Origin: Branchipolynoe longqiensis
Lineage: Eukaryota > Annelida > Polychaeta > Phyllodocida > Polynoidae
DNA length: 64,000 nt
Direction of reading: 5' to 3'
NCBI GenBank assembly: GCA_030323885.1
Contig: CM059194.1
Location: 29,863,367-29,927,366 of the forward strand
The first letter of the stretch is position 1. Each line of letters begins with the position of its first letter. The position numbers and the translations under genes are program-made. Positions 1 through 29,200 of the stretch are shown here, piece after piece. The notes under the pieces are model-generated. The model was given only the letters and a program-made list of their open reading frames with translations. It searched no databases and was not told the origin of the DNA.

Positions 1-169
1 CTATGGCTTCCCTGCCAGCTGTTGTCAGCAGTAGGGCTGTTTTCCTTGCCCCATCTGTGACTCCTATGGCCATGGCGTACCACTCAAAAGCGTCCTTAAA
101 TGTCTCCCATCTCTCCGCCACATTCCCTTCATTTAATCTGAGGGCTTCTGGTGGCTTAACTGACTCCAT
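1..169 (-). pseudogene. Ty3/Gypsy-type Gag N-terminus, cut by the window edge
   Basis: Read on the - strand from an ATG at 169-167, the frame is open to base 1 (56 codons). It begins MESVKPPEALRLNEGNVAER and continues WETFKDAFEWY...ALLLTTAG. This resembles the N-terminal Gag of Ty3/Gypsy retrotransposons (short PP-leader, W-x-x-F/W-K, then LLTxAG). A primer-binding-site-like stretch and an LTR edge lie just upstream at 191-203. Whether the rest of the element is intact lies outside the window. Confidence 0.7.
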
Positions 170-190
170 ATTCCTTACCTTTGCTTTTTA

Positions 191-300
191 CTCCTGGCAC
201 CATGAAAAGATCACTGCACACATTTGTATAGCTGGGTTAGAGTAGTTTATTCCCAGCATGCACCATCCAAGATGGCATGCCTTAGTACATACACAAACCG
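191..300 (-). mobile_element. Gypsy-like primer-binding site and LTR 3' edge
   Basis: On the - strand TGGTGCCAGGAGT (202-190) follows directly after a CA at 204-203. This looks like a tRNA-primer binding site (Leu-type) abutting an LTR end. The LTR side carries AATAAA (complement at 246-251). The outer end of the LTR is not clear, because a SINE-like sequence begins near 298. Confidence 0.5.
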
Positions 301-565
301 TCAGGTGGCAGCACCACCAGTGGATACCCACACCTAGTAGTATCGACACACCACTCAGTCACATATTATCCTGACACTGAGCCAACCAATCCTTGCAATA
401 TCCTAATAATGTCGAGCGACACGTATCAATGTAGGAAGCGGCACGCATACATTTTTAACTCATTGGTTTGACTCGACCAGCGTTCGAACCTGTGTGTTCA
501 AATCCCATGGTTTACCAAAACGGGAGACGGACGCTCAACTCATTGAGCCATCCCATCTGGTCTGC
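298..565 (-). repeat. tRNA-derived SINE (family 1), diverged copy
   Basis: On the - strand this carries the diverged tRNA-like head, the gagtcaaaccaatgag junction, and the body motif ggataatatgtgactgagt shared with better copies at 13386, 48172 and elsewhere. The 3' part is decayed. Confidence 0.65.
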
Positions 566-1070
566 ATACATACATTCATGCCTGCATGGATACCGACATC
601 CACATATGCACACATGTATACATGCATCATTCATGCATATGGGTCACTCTCCTGAAAACCGGTCAGCATGAGATGGGATTTTAAAACATCAATAAAAACC
701 TTCCTACTTATTTTTTTCCTTATACTTTTAATATTCATGTTCAGATTTGATGAAAGAAATAAGGGAAATAAAATAAAACTGTGTGCAACTTTGGTATTTT
801 TAGTTATGAACTGTTTTTGTACCAAAAACCCCCATTTTACAGTAGGCCATTTGTAACATGACATATGGGACTTTTTTGAATCCTTATTAACATCTTGTAT
901 TGCATTGATATATCAAACAAAACAGTTCCCAAATCAAAGAGGAAGTATTTATTAACATGAATGCATGCTTAAATTTTAAAAAAAGAAATTTAATGTCTTC
1001 AGAAATATCATTACAAATTTCCGTCACACGTGTAACCGTGGTGTCTGGATGCCACACAAATATTGTACTG
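566..1070. other. No recognisable gene, AT-rich
   Basis: Only short open frames with no family resemblance. Around 640-670 and again near 2280-2310 a short motif (gggtcactctcctgaaaa and its reverse) recurs, probably the ends of an old dispersed repeat. Confidence 0.5.
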
Positions 1071-1936
1071 TTGTGACTCACCTGTAGTCCTGGTGTAGTT
1101 CGCTCCAGGGCTGGGAAGGATGAGTCTAATTCCTAGTTATAGGTTGTGTGGACATGTTGTCCATTCTCCAGAAGTCTAGCTACCTACCCTGGTGGTCTAC
1201 ACAGGGGTCTGGTGAACTGCTCTTTATCACACGGGGCACTCATTGCACCTAAGAGTCTTGTAGGCACGGCAGGCTCGTGCCTATAAGAGTACCTGGGGGA
1301 ACCCCTGCCTCAGCCTGATTCAATACTAGGCCATACCTAGGCCGCCACAATACCCCCCCCCCCCCCCCCCCCCCCCCCAGAAACAGGCTGAGTGGGACCT
1401 ACCGGAAACGGGCAGGCCGCCGTGTGGTCCGGCCTGTGCGCGTTACCGTAGGAGGGTCAACCAGTGGCATCGCCTGCGGAGGTTGCTGTGATTCTAGCTG
1501 GGGCGTCTCTAGGGCCCACCTGGACTCACCTGTGTTGTGACTCACCTGTAGTCCTGGTGTAGTTCGCTCCAGGGCTGGGAAGGATGAGTCTAATTCCTAG
1601 TTATAGGTTGTGTGGACATGTTGTCCATTCTCCAGAAGTCTAGCTACCTACCCCTGGTGGTCTACACAGGGGTCTGGTGAACTGCTCTTTATCACACGGG
1701 GCACTCATGCACCTAAGAGTCTTGTAGGCACGGCAGGCTCGTGCCTATAAGAGTACCTGGGGGAACCCCTGCCTCAGCCTGATTCAATACTAGGCCATAC
1801 CTAGGCCGCCACAATACCCCCCCCCCCCCCCCCCCCCAGAAACAGGCTGAGTGGGACCTACCGGAAACGGGCAGGCCGCCGTGTGGTCCGGCCTGTGCGC
1901 GTTACCGTAGGAGGGTCAACCTCCTACGGTCACTAA
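1071..1936 (+). repeat. Tandem duplication of a ~390-bp C-tract repeat with terminal hairpin
   Basis: Two near-identical copies, 1071-1461 and 1535-1920, are separated by 73 bp. Each contains a long poly-C run followed by agaaacaggctgagtgggac. The second copy ends in an 11-bp perfect hairpin (ACCGTAGGAGG at 1904-1914, loop gtcaa, complement 1920-1930), then CACTAA followed by T. A hairpin followed by CTRR and T is reminiscent of Helitron 3' ends, although the spacing here is unusually short. Confidence 0.6.
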
Positions 1937-2989
1937 TTATTCAGTGAATAAAGCATGGCTGGGAATTACTTTTTTTTATCAATATAAGCACTAGATATTT
2001 CTGTATATTATGCCATGATTAATATGCTTCTAAGTATGATATTATTTAATTCTGATTAGATATTTATTAAGCAGACTGTGTGGTGTCCTAAACATGTGTT
2101 ACACGTGTGACGCACATGTTATACTGCCATAAGAGATATCTTATTCATGGACTACACCTTTATTTGTTATCTCATCAATTTATATTTTATATAGATGTAA
2201 AGGGGAGATTTCCAGCTTTCATTTGCAACCAAAAAATGTAAAAAATTCAAATATTAAATCTTGACTCTCCATGTGACACTTCTGGTCAGTTTTCAGGAGA
2301 GTGACCCATATGCATAAATACATATAGGCCCCTATTCAGTGGAATGTAATCAAAGTGATTATAGTACATTTAATTAATAAGCTTCCTGATATAATTAAAG
2401 ACTTCATAGATATGATGAACTAGTTCATCGATTGCTGTTCTATCATTTATCAAAAGATAACCTGTAATTTAATCAATTGACAAGTGAGCATATAGATGCT
2501 ATGCATATCGTATCCTAATCTTTTATCTTTTATCCTAATCTTTTATCGTATCCATATGCCCGTAGACGTAGGGCATGTCCACATAAATTCACAGATTATT
2601 CAGATGTTGATCAACCTAGTTATTCCAGCAACAACGTGGCTGTATTTTTTCCTTAGACTTTGTCATGATGCTAGTCATGCACCCGTATTGATTTATGGGT
2701 TGTGACTTGTGCTGTGGTGAATATTTTTAATTTAAGATCAGCCTGCCCCACCCCCCTAGCCTAGCCCCAGGGGCAGGGCTGAGTAGTACAGTAGTACTAG
2801 TCAGAGTAGTCTAGTAGTAGTAGACTAGTTTAAATAACATGACAAAACAGACCTGGTCAGCCTCTGCTCTGCTTCAGACCCAACTGAATATCTATGGAAT
2901 ATACGACGGAACCATATTATTGTGAACACGCAAACTAGGGGCATAGTTAAGGCCATTCAACCAAAGTTCTTAGTAGAACCATTCAGAAC

Positions 2990-3224
2990 TTGCGAAATGA
3001 TCAAATTATGAATATGGCCACGCCCCTTTCACCGGAAGTAAATAACCGGAAATGTCTGTGTTTACATTTTGTGCGCAAGTGCGCAAACCAGACGTAAATG
3101 GCGGAGAAATCAGCAGTAGATTGTTGACAACAATGAATTCGTAGCCCTTATCTGGTGCGTCATTGCGTCGTAACTCCTGTCATGTGAAGCCCAATAGGAA
3201 CTGTTGCACGTTGAGAACAGAATA
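2990..3224 (+). promoter_or_regulatory. Probable TATA-less PHAF1 promoter and 5' UTR
   Basis: Immediately upstream of the PHAF1 start are two ETS-type motifs (ACCGGAAGTA at 3031-3040 and ACCGGAAAT at 3045-3053), a GC-box-like ccacgcccct near 3018-3027, a repeated TGCGCA dyad (3072-3077 and 3080-3085) resembling an NRF1 half-site pair, and a YY1-like AAATGGCGG (3096-3104). No TATA box is visible at a fitting distance. This combination is common in housekeeping promoters. The transcription start cannot be placed from sequence alone. Confidence 0.5.
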
Positions 3225-20733
<17,509 letters not shown>

Positions 20734-21580
20734 TCTCTGCACATTCCAGTCACCATGGCAACCAGCAAGGACGCCCACATACCGGAGGGCTGTGGGCGAC
20801 GCCCGGCCGACTACGGCGACGGCGTCTTACCGTTGCAGACCCGCGACGTCACACAGCGCTGTGATGTCCTAGTCCCGTGTCGTCACCTAGCCATTGTGAC
20901 GTCACAGACGCTCGTCCGTCGCGACGCTGCTAAAAGAAGCAACAAATCAGGTCATTGGACAACTCGCAGCAATGGCAGGGCTGCCCCTGCCCCTGGCGTG
21001 CCCTGCCATGCCCTGGCTTTCCCTGCCCTCTTGATTTGTTGGGTGTTCGTCCTCTCCATCTTCTATAGTTAGCAGGCCTTAATCCCGGTACGTTTGGAAA
21101 GGACAACATTGATCTCTATTGTAATGCGTAATTGTTAGCTTTGTGTTTCACACGCCGAAAAGCAAAACTTGGGAATTGTTTGTGATAGCGCACGACCAGC
21201 ACGTGTCTAGTGCGCTACTAGTGACTGACATGCGACTAGTGACTAGCACATAACTAACGGCTAATGAAGGATGAATGACTGTCATGCTATGAGTATGTGA
21301 CTAATGCATTACTAGTGACTAGCACATGACTAGTGACTAGCATGTGCCTAGTGACTAGCATGTAACTAGTGACTGGCACCTGACTAGTGACTAGCTCGTG
21401 ATTTAGCACACAGGTAGTGACTACACATGCCTAGTGACTAGCACGTGACCAGCATATATCTAGTGACTGGTATGTGACTAGTAATTAGCACGTCACTTAG
21501 CGCTTAACTAGTGACTGTCACATGACTACTAGTACATGACTTGGCACACAACTAATGACTAGTCCGTGCCTGACATGTAC
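20734..21580 (+). other. PHAF1 3' UTR and downstream ctag-rich tandem repeat
   Basis: After the stop codon comes about 330 bp of GC-rich sequence, then from about 21185 a degenerate array of actagtgactagcacatg-type words (about 20 bp period) to 21580. The transcript probably extends into this region, but no clear AATAAA was assigned. Confidence 0.5.
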
Positions 21581-21746
21581 CAGTGAGGAGACTGTGTCGC
21601 TGTGGCTTTAACAGACAGTGGCTGGCGTTCCTTCCTGGTTCCGTGTCCTCCTGTCTACTGGAGTGTGTGTGGGGGCGGGGGGACATGGCAACCTCCAGCA
21701 GGAATTTTCTCCCTGACGTCATGTCGGTCCTGAGTTTTACTTTGCG

Positions 21747-21992
21747 TCGTTGGTGCTTTCTATATGAGTGAGTGCTTTGAGCCTACTACAAAAAGGTTGT
21801 ACAATCTCTTTGGTGTCACAAACAAAAAATAGGTTCACAATATTTACATTTAAATTTTAAAATGAAAGAAATGCATACTAGTTTTATTCTATGACATTGG
21901 TGCTTTCTATATGAGTGAGTGCGTTGAGCCTACGACAAAAAGGTTGTACAATCTCTTTGGTGACACAAACAAAAAATAGCTTCACGATATTA
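21747..21992 (+). repeat. Tandem duplication of ~100 bp
   Basis: ggtgctttctatatgagtga through tacaatctctttggtg and acaaacaaaaaatag occurs at 21750-21850 and again at 21898-21992 with few changes. Confidence 0.8.
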
Positions 21993-22859
21993 AAAAAAAA
22001 AAAAAAAATGTAATGCATAGAATATTTACCCAGTTTTAACCCAATTTACCCCAATTTTAATTTTATGTTTTAAAAGAAATTCTATTTTAATCAGTTTTAT
22101 GTCATTAAAAAAAAAGTTGCCTTTAACAAAATTGTTAGGTAAATTTGACTTTAAATTGTGTGTGTTATGTGTTGCAGCTTTGGCTGTGTATGGTCGCTGA
22201 CCATGGTTGAAGTGCAATACATGAATAATAGATCAGGACTAAGACAGCTGCGTTGTAATATGTAAATTATAAATATATATATATAATATAGGATCACTCC
22301 CAATTTTCGCTGTAAGATACTTATTGATGAACTGTGTGGCGTACGAATTAATAAGGTGAGATAGGGTAAGTAAGTACATTGTAATAATTGTTGACCTAAT
22401 TTGGCGGATATTTATTTCAGCCACCCAATCAGGGAGGGGCTTTGGGAAGGTGGGGGGGGGGGTACTAAATAAGTGTGGCGTCTTAAAATTTTTATTTTTA
22501 TTATTTAACCTATTTGCTTTAATATGGTTAATTATTTTATGCTATTTTGGGAACTGGTACCATTGTCAGTATATGGTGTATTGACGATATGTATGTAACT
22601 CATGATATTTTAAGATTACTCTTGCAAAATACTTCGTCGGTGTAATTTATATTTTGAACATGTTTAGTATGCCAAGTAGTGTACACCACAGTTAGATTAG
22701 TACTCACCACATGGTATTGTCATAACGGTCCCTGAGAAATAACCGCTTAATCCTTATTTAAGCAAAAAGAAATTTAATGTAAAATAATAAAGGGAACCTA
22801 TGAAAGGTGTGTTGTGTGTGGAGGAGGGGGGGGCAATTCGGGGGGAAGAGCTAATATGT

Positions 22860-23173
22860 TTATCACCCCTGTCTGTGTGCATAATATTTCCTACAGCTAT
22901 GTATTATATAATATATGCCTCATATATTATATGATTTAACCCCGTAGATAGCTATATATCATATATACGCCCACGTATGTATATATATATATATATATCT
23001 GGAGTATATTTGGTGTATACATATATATAACACCTCTGGCTTATCTATACACACATATCCTTATATGTGTATATATACATATATGTGTATATATATGTAC
23101 ATACACACATATTATATACACGCCCACACCCAACCACACATACACACACACATATATATATAATATATGTGTA

Positions 23174-23230
<57 letters not shown>
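22860..23230. repeat. AT-rich low-complexity tract ending in a long (TA)n
   Basis: Repeated tatatatgtgtatata words and a pure (TA)n run at about 23177-23230. Confidence 0.9.
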
Positions 23231-23233
<3 letters not shown>

Positions 23234-23895
23234 GGAACTGGCAGTCATTGTGACCCCAACAGAGACGGGCTTCGGGGAAGGAGATTCACACCCAATTAAA
23301 TTTATACTTATGTATTTTTAATGAAGAAAATAAAGACTTCTCCCCCAAGTTAAAAAGAAAAAGCACCTAAATGTTCCAATATATATGGACTACAAAAACA
23401 ACTAATTTAAAATGTACATATATATTTAAAAATATAAGTTTAATTTACCTGCACTGCCGTTGTGCATGCGTCTATGTAATCGTCTTCAAAGTGTGTAGGT
23501 TAGGTTTAGCTGTGAATAATACAAAAGGAACATCCCATTTGCAAGCTTCACGGTGTATACCCTGAATGATAGCATCGCGCACCCTGAGTTTTGACTGATT
23601 CTGAGCGGGTTGTGATCTTACTGTTATTGTTATTAACCGAGTGGTTTTTATTACTAGTTGAACCTCTGGTCACTAGGTTACCTTTATTGGCCTGTAGGGG
23701 TCGCTTCATGATAACGCGTTGTTTGTTTTATTGGGAATTCGTTACCATGATGCTTTCTGCTTGGCCGAATGAAAGTAGTACCATATGAAGCCGCTAGAAT
23801 ATAGTGCTGTAACAAAGAATGAAATAGCCATATAAATCTGCCATAAAAAGAACCCGAAAGACACAATGCATACTTGTAGTGAATATAGTCCTCGA

Positions 23896-23966
23896 GGGTG
23901 GGTGGAGTGATTTCAAATGTTCCTCAGCCTTCATCTTTGACCCATTTGAAATCACTCTACCCACCC
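23896..23966. repeat. 24-bp-arm hairpin
   Basis: GGGTGGGTGGAGTGATTTCA plus four bases (23896-23919) pairs with 23943-23966 with one mismatch, across a 23-base loop. The size would suit a hairpin RNA or a very short foldback element. Confidence 0.6.
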
Positions 23967-24204
23967 ACTGAGATATATGGACACGCAAATGTAAAAGTGT
24001 GTCTTTCAATTGTAATAAGCCATTTTGAAGAAAAATTGTGTCATGTCCCACAAGGTGCCATTGGATACAACTATTATGGGATGTAAAAGGAAGGCACCAC
24101 TTAAGTAAGCATTGCATTGAAATCAAGGCAATGTCACTTCCTGTTTTCACACACATCAATCTTTTGTCATCATTCTTATTTCCAATACGGGTGTTTTGTC
24201 TACT

Positions 24205-24500
24205 GCTTGTCCCACAGGAACGACTGAAGCTGGGGCTCGGTACACTAGGCTGCCGCATATCTTAGACGGCGGAAGGTGGGGGAGGTGGTGAATACACATA
24301 CGCCGTGATACACAAAATAGTATTTTATCTCATGTAAAAATATTTGCTAGTACAATTTCACCGCAATCTACATTAGAAACAAATGTATGGCGATAAAGCT
24401 AACAAGTTTGGTTATCAAGAGGCATGTGGTTATATGGTTATAACGACTATAGTATCAGTTTTCTAGTGAAGGATAGGTGCTGGGAGGGGGACCATTTCAA
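24205..24500. repeat. Dispersed repeat, one of three copies (also 32830-33040 and 54310-54540)
   Basis: All share ggaacgactgaagctggg-like starts, ggtgaatac, agtattttatct-atgtaaaa, atttcaccgcaatcta and gaaacaaatgtatgg. Function unknown. Possibly one end of a non-autonomous element. Confidence 0.65.
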
Positions 24501-24529
24501 CCTTCCGCCGTGTAAGCTGTAGCTGTGAC

Positions 24530-24996
24530 CCGGTGTGGCGGTTTCAGCTCGTTCCCGTGCTCAGCCGTGTCCCGTTGCTTCTGCGCATGCGCGGATTGCG
24601 CATCAACTCGGGTCACCCGAGTCACTTATTGGCGCATGCACACATCCTACAAACTCGGGTCGAATAATCGAATACGCTTCTCCGCGCTCGGGTGAAATCT
24701 TTTTTTTTTTTTTTAATAACCGATAAAACTACAGCAAAATAGGATTTAAAGTATTTTATGATGGCCTAGTTTACCTATATTTCCATTTAATTAATCTAAG
24801 TTATTCTTTTTTTGCACACGGCACGTGTATTTGTCGACTCCACTCGCTGTGTTCTATTTGAAATTCTGATGACTGGAATGACCCGAGTTGCCCGGGTAGT
24901 GTTAATCGATTACGGCCATGTGTATTAGATTCTGACGCATGCGCAGAAGCGAGGTACACGTCTGAGCACGGGAACACGCTGAAACCGCCACACCGG
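24530..24996. mobile_element. Foldback element with ~35-bp TIRs
   Basis: The left end CCGGTGTGGCGGTTTCAGC, then gttcccgtgctcag, is mirrored at the right by ctgagcacgggaacacgctg and aaaccgccacaccgg. cttctgcgcatgcgc motifs are sub-terminal. No ORF. Confidence 0.8.
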
Positions 24997-25471
24997 CGTG
25001 TTGGATCACAGTTTCCTATTGGTTTACTGTATCAATAATTCCCTCCAACTGTATCAATAATTCCCTCCAACTTTCTGGATTTTTGTGTCTATTTTGATAG
25101 CACTAATGAACAAATGCTTGCAATATTGTCATAAATGAGCTGTGTGAAAAAAGACTATTAGAATATGCTACAAAGTCTTGTACGGAATCTGACGCCATAT
25201 TAACAGGTTTATTTTCACTTTATATTCCACTGAAACAATTGGGGATGGGGAAATGGTAATTTTTGTTGCAGACCATACACCTGTATATTCACATTCACTT
25301 TTAAAATACAACACACTATGGTTTTGTTCTGATGTAACTGTCAGCCAACCAATCAGATACATGGAAGGTGGCCTTTAAAGGTCGGCAAGGATTTCCTCCA
25401 GGTTTCAGTGTTAAAACGCCTATCACGTGACTTGTGTCTTCTTCCATCCCATAATAGTCTGCTTCCCGCAG

Positions 25472-25969
25472 GGTGTCGCAGTTTCACCTCCCTGTCAGTT
25501 TCAGCCGTGCACATCGCTTCTGCGCATGCGTCAAAATCTAACAGCATCGTCAGTAACCTTATAAATGTAATATGTTTTTGGTAAAGATGTTTTCTATATG
25601 TGTACCAAGGGATTTGTTTCTAGGTGGTGTGCTTTTAGAGATATTTCACTTTTCCTGTATTTTCTGTATGAAGATTGCTCACGACCATTGACAATGCCTT
25701 GAGTTTGACGGTACGCGCAGTGCAAAACATTAGTTTTATTCAAAATTAATAGAAATCAAGAACCCTAACCTTATAAATGTAATATAATCTTTTTGGTAAA
25801 GATGTTTTCTATATGTGTACCAAGCGATTCGTTAATAGGTGGTGTGCTTTTAGAGATGTTTCACTTTTTCTGTATTTTCTGTATGAAGATTGCTCACGAC
25901 CATTGACAATGCCTTGAGTTTGAGTCTATGCGCACGGCTGAAACTGCGCACTGCTGAAACTGCGACACC
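25472..25969. mobile_element. TIR element carrying two ~200-bp satellite-like units
   Basis: Ends GGTGTCGCAGTTTCA and TGAAACTGCGACACC are inverted. The interior has two units in the same orientation as 4042-4523, each with ttctatatgtgtaccaagc and gattgctcacgaccattgac. Confidence 0.8.
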
Positions 25970-26140
25970 GGTTAATGGCTCCCCTCACACAGTCGTACCT
26001 CCATAACCCACGAGGTGGCAGTGGTGGCGGCGCTGCCCTCCCGTGTCCACACTGCGTGGTGTTTCTTCAGTTGCTAGTCCAATAGACTCGGATCTGTCTG
26101 CCATATGTCGGTCATAGGGCTGCCCCTTGGTGTAGTTTAA

Positions 26141-26840
26141 TTAAAGTTGCATAGTCCGATGGTTCTAAATACCCGATATATTAAGTTGAGTTGATTGTTA
26201 TAATCTACTTTACTTTAATTTTGAACTAACTTATTTCAACGGAGTAATTTTGGAGATATATGGGATGAGAATTTCCCGTCAGTTGGCAGTTTCCCAACTT
26301 TTGGGGACTCACATGTGACATGTAGTCCTATATACAGGAATAAGAATTTTCTGCCGATTGGCAGTTTCCCAACTTTTGGGGACTCACATCTGACATGTAA
26401 TCCTATATACATGGATAAGGATTTTCCACTGATCGGTGGTTTCCCAACTTTTGGGGACTTGCATATGACATGTAGTCCTATATACAGAGATGAGAATTTC
26501 ACATCGATCGGTGGTTTCCCAACTTTTGGGGACTCTCATGTGGCATGTAGTCCTATATACAGAGACAAGGATCTCCCGTCGATTGGCAGTTTCCCAACTT
26601 TGGGGCAATGGCTGCCTTTCTAGGTCTGATCTGTTCTCATCCACGTAACATGTTTGATTAATATTGGTGTACATGCCAAAATGCCAGATATCATTTGCTT
26701 CAGCACTGACAGGTTCTATTAAATTGACTTAGTATTCCTCCGATGCATCAATATGTGTTTAATGAGTGAACTAGTATCTAAGTCAGATATGTCGGATCAA
26801 GTCTAGGTGAGTGCTTTGGTTTCGGACTGTGCAACTTGAG
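26141..26840. mobile_element. MITE family A copy with an internal 75-bp minisatellite
   Basis: Starts TTAAAGTTGCATAGTCCGAT and ends near cggactgtgcaact. Between about 26262 and 26612 five 75-bp units (ggtttcccaacttttgggga, ctcacatgtgacatgtagtc) replace or expand the middle of the MITE. Confidence 0.8.
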
Positions 26841-27632
26841 CAACTTTCTAAACAGACAAATTTAGTGCTATAATAATTATCAAACGCTCATTGCTCCTAA
26901 AGGAAATGGTCACAATGGGGTTTTCTTTTAGATGGAGGGGGTGTATTTAATCAAATGAAGCAATAAAGAGTTATGGACAATTTGTTTTGATACAATTTGA
27001 TACAATTGAATGATTATAGCAGGAACGGTAAATTTGAAACTTTGGCAACAGTCACTGGTAAATTGTTAGTATTATGGCGAAATCCTTCAGGTTCAACAGC
27101 ACAACTCATGCCCAGCCAGGCACAAGTTAACCACAGACATGAGCAGTTTTGTTTGCGCGTATCGATGACGCACCTTTTTGCTAAGGTTCCATCTGCGTAA
27201 TGTGTAAACAAACATTTGGGATGGCTGTGGGCCAGTGAGGATGAGGAGTCTACCATTATGTGTATGTGAAAGAACCAAATCGGTCCAGGTACCGATTTGG
27301 TGTGTTTTTGTACACAAATTCAGACTAATAATTTTTGGAAGCAGGTATGCGTAGTACCTTCCTCCACCCTATATTGCATAGTGGCATATTGGATCTATAT
27401 AATATTACACTCACATGTCGCAAGGATGAAAGATCTCTGCGATTTCCGTGAGTTTTCGTCATCTGCAATTTGTGTCATTTCTTTTAAACAAAATTATTTG
27501 GCCAATTCTCTGTTTTCTATTGTGTAAAACATATCACAAAATTCCAGGAAAAACCTTATTTTAAAGTCTTTCTGGAATTTAGTGATATTAGTTTCAATAC
27601 TTAACTGTGTCCCAGGCTCTCAGACTAATGTT

Positions 27633-28920
27633 GCAGTCAGACTACGACGACAAGCAGCGGCGACAGCCCTGCGACAGCGACTTCCGGTCTGTCGCCGATT
27701 GTCGCGCAGCTGTCGCTGCGGCACCTCCGCGACAGCTCCAGTTTCTCCACTGTTTCTCGACTGTCGCCGAGTTGTCGCGGGGATTTTGGACATGTTGAAA
27801 AACTTCGGCGACAGCGGACGACAGCCGAGGTTGCGGCACTGTCGCGGCACTGTCGTCTTGTCGTTAAGCTGTAGTTGCTTCTCTCTCCATGTATGTGTCT
27901 CTGTGTGTCTATGTGTGTGTCTGTGTGTGTGTGTGTATGTGTTTGTGTCTATGTGTGTGTATGTGTCTGTGTCTCTATGTGTGTGTCTGTGTGTGTGTGG
28001 GTCTGTGTATGTATGTGTGTGTGTCTGTGTGTATGTGTCTGTGTGTGTGTCTGTGTCTCTATGTGTGTATGTGTCTGTGTATATGTGTGTGTCTCTGTGT
28101 GTCTGTGTGTGTGTGTGTGTATGTGTGTGTCTGTGTGTGTGGGGAGTCTGTGTGTGTATGTGTTTGTGTCTGTCTCTGTGTGTGTCTGTGTCTATGTGTG
28201 TCTCTGTGTCTGTGTCTCTGTGTGTGTATGTGTCTATGTGTGTGTCTGTGTGTGTATGTGTATATGTGTGTCTATGTCTGTGTGTGTGTCTGTGTGTGTG
28301 CCTCACTCTCAGTCACACACAGACACACACATACACAGACACACACACAGACACACACATAGACACCCATAGACACATACACACATAGACACAGACACAC
28401 ACATAGAGACACAGAGTCACACACACACAGACAGACACACACACATAGACACAGACACACACATAGACACAGAGACACACATAGAGTCACAGACACAGAC
28501 ACACACACAGAGACACAGACACACACACACACACAGACACACACATATACACAGACACACACATAGACACAGACACATAGACACATACACACACATAGAG
28601 ACACACACAGAGACACAGAGTCACACACACAGAGACACAGACACACACAGAGACACAGACACACACAGACACACACATAGACACAGACACACACATAGAC
28701 ACAGAGACACATACACACACATAGAGACACACACATAGAGACACACACAGAGTCACACACACTCAGACACAGACACTGTCGTCCCGCTGTCGTCCCGTCT
28801 GTTGTCCGGATGTCGTCCGATTGTCGTCCAACTTAGCCCGAATTTGCATAGGTCGTCGGGATTTCACAAAATCCCAGCCGCCGGGCTGTCGTCCCCACCT
28901 TGTCGTCGTAGTGTGACTGC
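27633..28920. mobile_element. TIR element with a giant TG/CA palindrome core
   Basis: Ends gcagtcagactacgacgaca and tgtcgtcgtagtgtgactgc are inverted with one mismatch, and the flanks inside are rich in tgtcgc/gcgaca words. From about 27886 to 28305 the + strand is (TGTGTC/TATG)n and from about 28308 to 28770 it is (CACACA/GACA)n, so the two halves can pair. The long open frames across this are microsatellite artefacts. Confidence 0.8.
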
Positions 28921-29029
28921 TACATCAGTGGCTGGCATTGGTTCAGCTGACATCCGGTGTTGGGGCCCCTGCACTGTGTGCGGTGATTTTCCACGAAAAG
29001 GCAGAAAGTCTCTCATAGGCTTTAGCATT

Positions 29030-29200
29030 GTCAGGGAATTGTGGGAAAACACCGGCAGTCAGGTTTCATCCAGTACTCTCAAAATATAGGCTTAGCTCCA
29101 TTTGTATGACCAATCATAACAGATTCTGCTTGGAGAGTGTTCTGTTGTCGGTTTGACCTTATTATCGCCCACATCGCCATCAATTTCCGCTTTTTAAAAA
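29030..29200. repeat. Second copy of the 7979-8200 repeat
   Basis: Shares cattgtcag, catccagtactctc, gattctgcttggagagtgtt and gaccttattat. Lies right beside the TG/CA TIR element. Confidence 0.5.

Noticed and set aside
20755..21072. 105-codon open frame after the PHAF1 stop
   Set aside because: It lies in the 3' UTR, overlaps the last exon region, and shows no family likeness or splice context.
27582..28760. Long open frames of up to 268 codons on both strands
   Set aside because: They are translations of the TG/CA microsatellite (V/C/L or H/T repeats) and have no protein character.
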